Assembly (NCBI GenBank): GCA_021772705.1
Contig: JAJFLN010000448.1
Span: 1-9,880 of the forward strand
DNA length: 9,880 nt
From: Candidatus Cloacimonadota bacterium
GTDB lineage: Bacteria > Muiribacteriota > UBA6191 > JACPRK01
Reading direction: 5' to 3'
Positions 1 through 6,131 of the stretch are shown here, piece by piece (position 1 is the first letter of the stretch; each line of letters begins with the position of its first letter). Position numbers and translations under genes: made by a program. Below the pieces are notes generated by a model, which saw nothing but the letters and a program-made list of their open reading frames with translations, did not search any database and was not told the origin of the DNA.

Positions 1-1290
1 AAAGCCGCCGTTGCCCGCAGGCAGGGGGACGGGAAGGGTATCTCGGGGACCCTCGGATATCGCAATGCCGTGGCTCGGCTGCAGAAGGAGACAGCGTTCT
101 TCCTGGTCCTGAATCCGGGCCCTGTCTCGGAGTTCATGGAAAGCCCAGCTGGACAGCCTTCCTCCTCGGAACCCTCCGCCTCCGATACGGCGGGCGACCC
201 CCAGGCCATGGTGGCCCAGCTTGCCGGCCAGGTGAATCCCAGGGAGCGGGCGCTGGACATGGCCCGGATGGTCCAGTCCGTCTGGGCGCAGTTCGTCTAC
301 AAGGGCAAGCTCTCCCACTTCGACCTCCACGGCTCTCTCGATCCCGACGTGCCGCTCCATCCGCTGATGGCCTCCGCCACGAGCCTTCAGCCCCTTCGAT
401 CTCCCGGCATGGCCAGCATTCACGCTCCCATGTTCCTGGCCGGGTACTTCCCGACCCTCTCGGAGGAGAGCGCCGACCCGGCCGCCAAGGCCCGGATCGA
501 AACCTTCAACCGCATGCGCCACACGGCCATGATGATGCTGGGCCTTAACTACGACCTGGACGTGAAGCCCTGGATGGGTAATGAGATGGCCCTGTCGATG
601 CTCTGGGACGGGAAGCTGCCTCAGGTCGCTCTCCTCTGCGCCGTCTCCGACGAGGGAGCCGCTGGGGCGACGATGGAGCGGGTGACGGCGAACTTCAAGG
701 GCAGCTTGAAGTTCAAGTCGCAGAAGGTGGCCGGCAAGACCGTCGTTGTCGCCTCCCTGTCGAGTCGCCCCGGCATCAGCCCCGCCTACACGGTCTCCGG
801 CGGCTTCCTGATCTTGAGCAGCGGAGTTCAGGTCATGGAGAGCCTGCTAGATAGGGGGGACAAGCTCGCCGACGCAGCCGGATTCGCCAGCCTCTACTCG
901 GTTCTGGGAGACAACCGTTTGCAGCTCACGGGTTACCTGGCCACGGACCTGCTCGAGCGCCTCGCCGCCCACGGCGGACCCCGATTTGCCCAGCTCCAGG
1001 TGGAGATGCAGAACAGCTGTCTCAAGAACCTGCTGGCTCTCCGGGGGAGCCGGTTGAAGATCGATAAGGCCCTCTGTCCAGCCGGCGGCGCCTACAGCCA
1101 GGATGACGGGCGGTTCCAATGTTCAATTCACGGCCGGCCAGGCAGCCTGAACCCTCTGCCATCGGCGGAGGAAGATCCCCAGCTTGCCGCGGCGCGTCAT
1201 TTCAAGCAGATGATGGGCAGCATCGCCCTGGGCCTCACGATGAGTGAACCCGGCATCTACCGGTTCACCACGGTCTTCAGGAAGCGATGA
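1..1290 (+). CDS. DUF3352-like hypothetical protein, 5'-truncated by the window edge
   Basis: The reading frame is open from base 1 to a TGA at 1288-1290, giving 429 visible residues. A GTG at 70 could start it, but the in-frame residues before it (GTLGYRNAV) run straight into the family-like stretch, so I judge the gene to begin upstream of the window. The pattern of a short repeated 'xxYxxAVxxLxxxxAFFLVLN' block, an amphipathic central part and no enzyme motif resembles DUF3352 proteins, which are mostly exported proteins of unknown role; this is by recollection of the family only. Near the end there are three cysteines (C340, C359, C374, counted from base 1) in the pattern NSCLKNL ... CPAGGAY ... 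CSIHG, which looks like the C-terminal module of some prepilins. The residues after about 140 are rich in small and hydrophobic residues but contain no clear membrane helix. It converges on the MFS gene with 166 bases between the stops. Function unknown. Confidence 0.7.
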   Translation, partial: KAAVARRQGDGKGISGTLGYRNAVARLQKETAFFLVLNPGPVSEFMESPAGQPSSSEPSASDTAGDPQAMVAQLAGQVNPRERALDMARMVQSVWAQFVYKGKLSHFDLHGSLDPDVPLHPLMASATSLQPLRSPGMASIHAPMFLAGYFPTLSEESADPAAKARIETFNRMRHTAMMMLGLNYDLDVKPWMGNEMALSMLWDGKLPQVALLCAVSDEGAAGATMERVTANFKGSLKFKSQKVAGKTVVVASLSSRPGISPAYTVSGGFLILSSGVQVMESLLDRGDKLADAAGFASLYSVLGDNRLQLTGYLATDLLERLAAHGGPRFAQLQVEMQNSCLKNLLALRGSRLKIDKALCPAGGAYSQDDGRFQCSIHGRPGSLNPLPSAEEDPQLAAARHFKQMMGSIALGLTMSEPGIYRFTTVFRKR

Positions 1291-1416
1291 GATCCGGGGC
1301 CCGCGCAAGAATAACTACACAGTTTCGCATCCCATCTTCAGGCCGTCTTCGACCGCTCCTCAATCGCGGAATCCTCGACGTAGCCCACTACGCCTCCGGT
1401 CCCGCTCGCTCAAACC

Positions 1417-1447
1417 AGTCGAATCCGACCCAAATCTGGGCGCGACT
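1417..1447 (-). terminator. weak hairpin between the convergent genes, possible terminator
   Basis: A nested inverted repeat pairs AGTCG (1417-1421) with CGACT (1443-1447), and inside it CCCA (1429-1432) with TGGG (1437-1440). It lies 10 bases beyond the TAA of the minus-strand transporter. On the minus strand it is followed only by GGTTTG, not a real U-tract, so it is a poor intrinsic terminator. Nothing stronger is visible in 1291-1456; another small hairpin, CGTAG-CCCA-CTACG, sits at 1379-1392. Confidence 0.2.
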
Positions 1448-1456
1448 TCTGCCCAT

Positions 1457-2644
1457 TTACTCTTGCGCGGCCCCCCGTTCCTTCGGCTCCCGGAGGAACA
1501 CCATTCCCAGGACAGGCAGAAGCTGGAGCACGGCTGCGGCAGCGAAGAGGCTGTGTCCCCCCATCTTCTCGTAGAATGGTCCGCAGAGAGCCTGGGCTGC
1601 TATCCCGCCGAGGCCGAAGGACATGGCGGCAAAGACTGCCTGGCTGGAGTTCTGGATCTCCCTGGGAACGGACCGGTTCATCCAGACCACGCTGGCGCCA
1701 TAGGCGGCCCCGAAGGTGAACCCGTGGAGGATCTGGACTGCGGCCAGAGGGATGCCGGCGGGCAAGATGGAAGTGAGGGCCCATCGCAGGGAGCCGATGC
1801 CATAGGAGAAGAGCAGGATCTTCTTCGGGCCGAACCGGTGAACCAGGGTCCCCAGGCAGCCCAGGATGGCTACCTCCAGAGACACTCCCCCTGCCCAGGA
1901 GAGTCCGATCCAGTATCCCGGGAGTCCGATGTCCGAAGCGTGGTTGGCGAAGTAGGTGTCGAATGGCACGCCGCAGCCGAAGTGGAACGCCGAGAGCAGC
2001 AGAAACGCCCAGACGTGCTTCTGCCCATACAGCGCCCTCAGGGGCAGCCCGGAAGCGGGAGGAGCTGGCACCTCCTGGATGGGGCCGTGGAGGTGGACCC
2101 AGAGGCTCGCCAGCAGGATCCACCAGAAGGCCACCATCAGTGGAATGGCCAGAGGGGCGATGATGTCCAGGAGCGCGCCGGTGGCGACCACTCCGGCAAT
2201 GAAGCCGACGGAGCCCCAGAGTCGCACGGCGCCGAAGCCGGCAACCCCGATGTCCCGGTGCCCCAGAGCGAGGGCGTCCAGCAGGGGGCCGACGGGCGAC
2301 CGGGAGAAGACAAAGAACAGGAAGCCCGCGATGAACCCCAGCTTGCCTGGAACCAGGGCCGCTACCAGCAGGCCCGTGACCGCTCCCATTGCCGAGAGCT
2401 GAACCAGTCCTCGGCGGCTGCCGGATCGGTCCGCCAGGTAGCCCCATACGGGGGGCGCCAGGAACTGTATCGCCAGGGCGATGGCCATGGTCGAGCCGAT
2501 GTCGCCTCCGTCGAGGCCGATGCGCTTCATCGTCACCGGCAGGTAGGGAATGGCGATGCCGTGGGCAACGAAGTAGACGGCGTACAGGGCCGAGATCTGG
2601 CGGTGCGACAGGCTGTCGGCGGCAGAAGAACCGGAGGGTTTCAA
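1457..2644 (-). CDS. MFS transporter, HcaT/PPP-like (MFS_1_like)
   Basis: This 395-residue integral inner-membrane protein has about 12 hydrophobic segments in two groups separated by a more polar stretch near residues 180-210, as in the major facilitator superfamily. The loop after the second helix has the superfamily motif A as GYLADRSGSRR (about residues 68-78), and RLWGSVGFI (141-149) matches the signature region of the phenylpropionate permease (HcaT) and nucleoside/sugar H+ symporter side of the superfamily. The substrate cannot be read from sequence. The start is chosen as TTG at 2644-2642, because an in-frame TGA lies eight codons upstream and the next ATG would remove the first helix; the ribosome site before it is weak (GGACAG), so the start is less secure than the gene. 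It is divergent from gcvT across 432 bases and convergent with the preceding gene, so it is probably monocistronic and not functionally tied to glycine metabolism. Confidence 0.9.
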   Translation of the reverse strand: MKPSGSSAADSLSHRQISALYAVYFVAHGIAIPYLPVTMKRIGLDGGDIGSTMAIALAIQFLAPPVWGYLADRSGSRRGLVQLSAMGAVTGLLVAALVPGKLGFIAGFLFFVFSRSPVGPLLDALALGHRDIGVAGFGAVRLWGSVGFIAGVVATGALLDIIAPLAIPLMVAFWWILLASLWVHLHGPIQEVPAPPASGLPLRALYGQKHVWAFLLLSAFHFGCGVPFDTYFANHASDIGLPGYWIGLSWAGGVSLEVAILGCLGTLVHRFGPKKILLFSYGIGSLRWALTSILPAGIPLAAVQILHGFTFGAAYGASVVWMNRSVPREIQNSSQAVFAAMSFGLGGIAAQALCGPFYEKMGGHSLFAAAAVLQLLPVLGMVFLREPKERGAAQE

Positions 2645-2692
2645 CTGTCCGGCGGCAGGGGGATGTCATGCCAGGGATGAGTCATGGCGCCG

Positions 2693-2698
2693 AGTATA
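2693..2698 (-). promoter_or_regulatory. candidate -10 box (TATACT) for the MFS gene
   Basis: TATACT on the minus strand differs by one base from TATAAT and is an island of A/T in GC-rich DNA, about 50 bases before the TTG start. No recognisable -35 hexamer stands at 16-18 bases, where the sequence is CCGG-rich, so support is weak. Confidence 0.25.
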
Positions 2699-2784
2699 GC
2701 CCATCCCCGGACCGGCCGGCCGGCCTGACCCTCGATCGGCCCGGGCGGCTCCGCTACCCCGCTGCCACGGGCCTCGGGTGGGAG

Positions 2785-2873
2785 CCGGGGACACACGACT
2801 GGACCCGAATTCCTGAGGTACCCGTGCTGCCTGGCAGCCGACGGCGAATTCGGGTCCAGTCGTGTGTCCCCGG
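2785..2873. repeat. perfect 28-bp inverted repeat with 33-base loop
   Basis: The left arm at 2785-2812 (CCGGGGACACACGACTGG followed by ACCCGAATTC) is the exact reverse complement of the right arm at 2846-2873. The arms are separated by 33 bases that contain a smaller hairpin, GCTGC-CTG-GCAGC at 2826-2838, itself flanked by CCGT and ACGG. The right arm is followed by a tandem heptamer, CGGATAC twice, at 2871-2884. Neither arm has a T-tract, so it is not a standard terminator. Such long perfect palindromes between genes are typical of REP/BIME-like units mobilised by IS200-like (RAYT) transposases or of MITEs, but no transposase is present here. Role unknown. Confidence 0.9.
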
Positions 2874-2888
2874 ATACCGGATACTCAC

Positions 2889-2916
2889 GGGACATGAACG
2901 ACTGAAGTGCAATTCC
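2889..2916 (+). repeat. degenerate third half-copy of the inverted-repeat arm
   Basis: This stretch shares GGGACA, ACGACTG and AATTCC with the left arm, in the same order and orientation. The spacing between ACGACTG and AATTCC is the same as in the arm, while the gap between GGGACA and ACGACTG is two bases longer. Fourteen of 22 aligned positions match at 2895-2916. It suggests that the arm is a unit that has been copied more than once. Confidence 0.5.
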
Positions 2917-2950
2917 GAATTCCCGGTCGCCTGTCCCCTGTCCCCTGTTG
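2917..2950 (+). repeat. heptamer tandem tract (CCTGTCC) preceded by GAATTC
   Basis: GAATTC at 2917-2922 is followed by seven other bases and then three heptamers at 2930-2950: CCTGTCC, CCTGTCC, CCTGTTG. A related copy with the same architecture lies inverted at 9831-9864. Short heptameric tandem repeats (STRR) are known as dispersed repeats in cyanobacteria; this one is similar in unit length, but I do not assign it to that family. Confidence 0.7.
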
Positions 2951-3047
2951 GGAGCTCACCCGATCGATCGCGCGGAATCAGAGCCCACCAAGGGAGTACC
3001 TGTGGGATCAGCCCTCCATGCTCCTTCCCCGGATCGTCTCCGTCCCG

Positions 3048-3053
3048 TATAGT
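3048..3053 (+). promoter_or_regulatory. candidate -10 box (TATAGT) for the gcv operon
   Basis: TATAGT lies 23 bases before the gcvT ATG. Seventeen bases upstream is TTCCCC (3025-3030), matching the -35 consensus at three of six positions. A start of transcription about 7 bases downstream would place the 5' end almost on the GGAGG ribosome site at 3060-3064, so the leader would be very short. The true promoter may instead lie further upstream, within the repeat region. Confidence 0.25.
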
Positions 3054-3076
3054 GGCCCCGGAGGTCGACCCAGAAC

Positions 3077-4162
3077 ATGAGCGATAGAAAGACGGCGCTG
3101 CACAGATGTCACGTGGAAGCCGGGGCCAGGATGGTCCCCTTCGCGGGCTGGAGCATGCCCGTGCAGTACGACGGGATACTGGCCGAGCATCGGCACGTTC
3201 GGGAGGCCTGCGGCATCTTCGATCTGAGCCACATGGGGGAGCTGTTCCTCCGGGGAGAGACGGCCACGGCGGACATTCAGTCCCTCCTGACCAACGAGGT
3301 GGCTTCCGTCGAGACCGGCCGCTGCGTCTACTCGCCCATGTGCAATGAGGCAGCAGGAGTGGTGGATGATCTGGTGACCTACCGTCTGGGCCCCGACGAG
3401 CACATGCTGGTGGTGAACGCCGGTAATCAGGAGAAGGATCTGTCCTGGATTCAGAGCCACGTTCAGGCCGGAACTGAAGTCGACGACCAGGGGGCCGCCA
3501 CATCGCTTATCGCCCTGCAAGGGCCCCGGGCCGAGGCTGTGTTGAAGCGCCACTGCGCCGCAGCTATCGATCTCCCCTTCTTCCATTTGAAGCAGACCGA
3601 GATCGGCGGTGCCAAGGTGATTGTCTCCAGGACGGGATACACCGGCGAGGACGGGTTCGAGGTCTACTGCCCCAACGAGGCGGCGCCGGATCTCTGGAAC
3701 CTCTTCATGGCCGAGGCGGAAGTGAAGCCCATCGGTCTTGGCGCCCGGGATACCCTACGGCTCGAGGCCCGGTTGCTGCTCTACGGCAATGACCTGGATG
3801 AGAAGACCAGCCCACTGGAGGCGGGTCTGGCCTGGACAGTGAAACTCGACAAGGGACCATTCGTCGGAAGGAAGGCCCTGTTGCGGCAGAAGGAGGAGGG
3901 GGTGCAGCGGAAGCTGGTCGGATTTCGCCTGACCGGACGAGGCATTGCCAGGCATGGGTACGAGGTCCTGGCCGGAGGCGAACCGGTAGGTGTCGTCACC
4001 AGCGGCACCTTCTCGCCCACCTTGAAGGAGAGCCTGGGCCTGGGCTTTGTGACGCCGGCCCACAGCAAGACTGGCTCGGAGATTGCGATACGTATTCGAA
4101 AACAGATCGTTCCGGCGGTGGTCGTCAAGACGCCGTTCTATCGCCGGCAGAAGGACGCTTGA
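3077..4162 (+). CDS. gcvT: glycine cleavage system T-protein (aminomethyltransferase)
   Basis: GcvT takes the aminomethyl group carried on lipoyl-GcvH, transfers its methylene to tetrahydrofolate and releases ammonia, giving 5,10-methylene-THF in the cytoplasm. The protein is 361 residues, the normal size. Recognisable blocks in order: MVPFAGWSMPVQY (19-31), FDLSHMGEL (48-56), YSPMCNE and GVVDDLVTY (85-102; D97/D98 correspond to the conserved catalytic aspartate region), ALQGPRAE (146-153), SRTGYTGEDGFEVY (184-197), GARDTLRLEA (222-231), and the C-terminal barrel with VGVVTSGTFSPTLKESLGLG (304-323). The ATG at 3077 has GGAGG at 3060-3064, a 12-base gap that is slightly long, and the N-terminus fits the family without extension. 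First gene of the operon; 70 bases separate it from glyA. Confidence 0.97.
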   Translation: MSDRKTALHRCHVEAGARMVPFAGWSMPVQYDGILAEHRHVREACGIFDLSHMGELFLRGETATADIQSLLTNEVASVETGRCVYSPMCNEAAGVVDDLVTYRLGPDEHMLVVNAGNQEKDLSWIQSHVQAGTEVDDQGAATSLIALQGPRAEAVLKRHCAAAIDLPFFHLKQTEIGGAKVIVSRTGYTGEDGFEVYCPNEAAPDLWNLFMAEAEVKPIGLGARDTLRLEARLLLYGNDLDEKTSPLEAGLAWTVKLDKGPFVGRKALLRQKEEGVQRKLVGFRLTGRGIARHGYEVLAGGEPVGVVTSGTFSPTLKESLGLGFVTPAHSKTGSEIAIRIRKQIVPAVVVKTPFYRRQKDA

Positions 4163-4218
4163 GTCCCCTCAGCCGGAGAGGAGGCGGCCGGGAACGGCAG
4201 CCGCTGGCGGAGGAAGTG

Positions 4219-4224
4219 AGGAGG
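4219..4224 (+). promoter_or_regulatory. ribosome binding site that sets the glyA start
   Basis: AGGAGG followed by an 8-base gap to the GTG at 4233 is a near-ideal Shine-Dalgarno site. It decides for this GTG over the earlier in-frame ATG at 4083, which would overlap gcvT and add about 50 residues foreign to the family. Confidence 0.8.
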
Positions 4225-4232
4225 AAGCAATA

Positions 4233-5516
4233 GTGGCTGAAGGTACTGAAGCTCGAGGATTGATCACTGTGGACCCGGAGATCGCCGAACTGGTGTCTCG
4301 AGAGGAGCTGCGTCAGATCGAGGGAATCGAGCTAATCGCCAGCGAGAACTTCACCAGCCTCGCTGTCCGGCAGGCCACGGGAAGCGTCCTGACCAACAAG
4401 TATGCCGAGGGTTACCCTGGCCGGCGGTACTACGGGGGTTGCGAGGTGGTGGACCAGGTGGAGTCCATCGCCATCGAGCGTGCCCGGTCCCTCTTCGGAG
4501 CCGAACATGCCAACGTGCAGCCCCACTCGGGTTCCCAGGCGAACCAGGTGATGTATGACGCCTTGATCGAGCCGGGAGACACGGTGCTGGCTATGAACCT
4601 GGCCCACGGTGGGCATCTGACCCACGGCAGTCCTGTCAACTTCTCGGGCAAGCGCTACGACATCGTGCCCTACGGCGTGGACCAAGAAACGGAGCGGATC
4701 GACTACGACGAGGTGGCCCGGCTGGCGGAGGAACGGAAGCCGAAGATGCTCCTCGCTGGCTGGTCAGCCTACTCCCGGATACTCGACTTTCCTCGTCTCC
4801 GGGCGATCGCCGATGCCGTGGGTGCCCTGATGGTGGTCGACATGGCCCACTTCGCCGGTCTGGTGGCGGCCGGGCTCCACCCCAACCCCTGCGAGTACGC
4901 CGACGTGGTGACGACCACGACCCACAAGACATTGAGAGGCCCCAGGGGAGGCATGATTCTCTGCAAGGAGAAGTACGCCAAGGAGATCGACAAGAACCTC
5001 TTTCCCGGAGACCAGGGTGGCCCCCTGATGCACGTCATCGCCGGCAAGGCCGTGGCCCTGGCGGAGGCGGCGACGGGGGACTTCCGGACCTATCAGGAGC
5101 AGGTTCTGAAGAATGCCCGGGTCCTGATCGATGCCCTGGTGGAGGAGGGGCTCCGAGCCGTCAGCGGCGGCACCGATACCCACCTGGGATTGATGGACGT
5201 CAGTGTACTGAAGCAGAGCGGAAAGAAGGCTGAGAAAGCCCTTGACGCCGGGGGGATTACTGTGAACAAGAATATGATCCCCTATGACAAGAAGAAGCCC
5301 TTCGTGACCAGCGGGATCCGGGTCGGATCTCCTGCTGTGACCACACGAGGAATGAAGGAAGATGACATGCGCCGGATCGCCGGCTGGATGGGAAAGATCT
5401 TGAAGGCCCGTGAGGACGAAGCGGTCATCGAGGCCGTCCGGCAGGAAGTGCAAGCCTTCGGCGCCAGCTTCCCGCTCCACGTGGCGGTAGACATGAAATC
5501 GACGAGGACGGTCTGA
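4233..5516 (+). CDS. glyA: serine hydroxymethyltransferase
   Basis: GlyA is the PLP enzyme that interconverts serine plus THF with glycine plus 5,10-methylene-THF. Starting from GTG at 4233 it has 427 residues, the standard length. Signatures: LIASENF (34-40), TNKYAEGYPGRRYYGG (54-69), HSGSQANQ (98-105), VVDMAHFAGLVAAG (201-214, with the cofactor-pyridine aspartate D203) and VVTTTTHKTLRGPRGG (225-240), where K232 (codon 4926-4928) is the PLP Schiff-base lysine. GWSAYSRILDF (176-186) replaces the common small residue with tryptophan, a variant also seen in actinobacterial enzymes as I recall. Lying between gcvT and gcvH, it can use the methylene-THF and glycine of the cleavage system to make serine. 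Its TGA is followed at once by a GTG in the same frame as gcvH (see findings). Confidence 0.97.
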   Translation: MAEGTEARGLITVDPEIAELVSREELRQIEGIELIASENFTSLAVRQATGSVLTNKYAEGYPGRRYYGGCEVVDQVESIAIERARSLFGAEHANVQPHSGSQANQVMYDALIEPGDTVLAMNLAHGGHLTHGSPVNFSGKRYDIVPYGVDQETERIDYDEVARLAEERKPKMLLAGWSAYSRILDFPRLRAIADAVGALMVVDMAHFAGLVAAGLHPNPCEYADVVTTTTHKTLRGPRGGMILCKEKYAKEIDKNLFPGDQGGPLMHVIAGKAVALAEAATGDFRTYQEQVLKNARVLIDALVEEGLRAVSGGTDTHLGLMDVSVLKQSGKKAEKALDAGGITVNKNMIPYDKKKPFVTSGIRVGSPAVTTRGMKEDDMRRIAGWMGKILKAREDEAVIEAVRQEVQAFGASFPLHVAVDMKSTRTV

Positions 5517-5593
5517 GTGGATTCGAGCAGAGGAGCACCCGGAGTGATCAAGAGCGCACCGTCTTCTGAAACATCCCCCGATGAGGGAAACCC

Positions 5594-5598
5594 GGAGG
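5594..5598 (+). promoter_or_regulatory. ribosome binding site for gcvH
   Basis: GGAGG lies 11 bases before ATG 5610. It supports this start over the in-frame GTG at 5517 that directly follows the glyA stop, which would add 31 low-complexity residues rich in S, P and E that are absent from usual H-proteins. Confidence 0.6.
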
Positions 5599-5609
5599 AT
5601 CTTGACGCA

Positions 5610-6059
5610 ATGAATGAGAACATCCCCAGCAAGCTGCGTTACACGAAAGATCATGAGTGGGTGGAGTTGATCGACGAAACTCATGCCCGGATCGGCATCA
5701 CGGACTACGCCCAGGCCGAGCTGGGAGATGTGGTCTATGTGGAACTTCCCGAGGTGGGTACCGATTTCGAGCAGACCGAGACCTTCGGTTCCGTTGAATC
5801 CGTGAAGGCCGTGTCGGATCTCTACATGCCTCTGGGCGGCAAGGTGACAGAGGTGAACGGCGAGCTGGAGGATCAGCCCGAGCTGGTCAACAACTCCTCC
5901 TTCGTCGATGGGTGGATGCTGGAGATTGAGATCGCCGAGATCGATGAACTGGACACGCTCATGGGCTCTGACGACTACGAGGAGTTCCTCAAGTCCGAGC
6001 GGATCGCCCACGAGGACTCCGACGACGACGAGCCCGAAGGCGACGAAGATCGGGGCTGA
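5610..6059 (+). CDS. gcvH: glycine cleavage system H-protein (lipoyl carrier)
   Basis: GcvH carries the aminomethyl and dihydrolipoyl intermediates among P-, T- and L-proteins on a lipoyl arm. From ATG 5610 it has 149 residues. The start MNENIPSKLRYTKDHEWV and the core FGSVESVKAVSDLYMPLGG are diagnostic; K66 (codon 5805-5807) is the lipoylated lysine. VNGELEDQPELVN and GWMLEIE follow as in the family. The usual protein is about 125-130 residues; this one ends in an extra, highly acidic tail in which 10 of residues 135-149 are D or E. The tail is in frame with the core and reaches a TGA at 6057-6059, so it is part of the gene. It is the expected substrate of the lipoyl-attachment enzyme at the operon end. 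Confidence 0.95.
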   Translation: MNENIPSKLRYTKDHEWVELIDETHARIGITDYAQAELGDVVYVELPEVGTDFEQTETFGSVESVKAVSDLYMPLGGKVTEVNGELEDQPELVNNSSFVDGWMLEIEIAEIDELDTLMGSDDYEEFLKSERIAHEDSDDDEPEGDEDRG

Positions 6060-6131
6060 GTTCTCCGATCGAGACGGAGTACCCCGGTGCGCCCAGGGCC
6101 GCCGAACGCTCCCATTCCCGGGAACGACAGC

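Larger units (their letters stand above)
2645..3076. other. divergent intergenic region with repeats, no convincing gene
   Basis: These 432 bases separate the transporter start from gcvT. Open frames cross them on both strands, but they run through a perfect palindrome and into neighbouring genes out of frame, and none resembles a protein. The region holds a candidate -10 on each strand, a large inverted repeat, a degenerate half-copy of it and a heptamer tract (listed separately). No glycine riboswitch core is recognisable before gcvT. Confidence 0.7.

Noticed and set aside
1410..2669. Second minus-strand frame, longer than the transporter frame
   Set aside because: Its ATG at 2669 is attractive, but the product is R/P/G-rich without hydrophobic helices, whereas the other frame gives a proper MFS protein.
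1244..2680. Plus-strand 478-codon frame opposite the MFS gene
   Set aside because: The opposite strand encodes a clear 12-helix transporter with motif A; this frame is polar, low in complexity and matches nothing.
2785..2950. CRISPR array
   Set aside because: The repeats are a palindrome and contiguous heptamers; there are no regularly spaced direct repeats with unique spacers and no cas genes.
2389..3503. Open frames crossing the divergent intergenic region on both strands
   Set aside because: They run through both arms of the palindrome and into gcvT or the transporter out of frame; compositions are those of chance GC-rich frames.
4083..4232. Upstream extension of glyA to an ATG inside gcvT
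   Set aside because: The extra 50 residues are R/S-rich and unlike SHMT, and a strong AGGAGG stands 8 bases before GTG 4233.
4163..4232. GGAGAG-like string after gcvT as a possible riboswitch or attenuator before glyA
   Set aside because: Only a short purine string is shared with the glycine aptamer; the rest of the core is missing and the spacer is just 70 bases.
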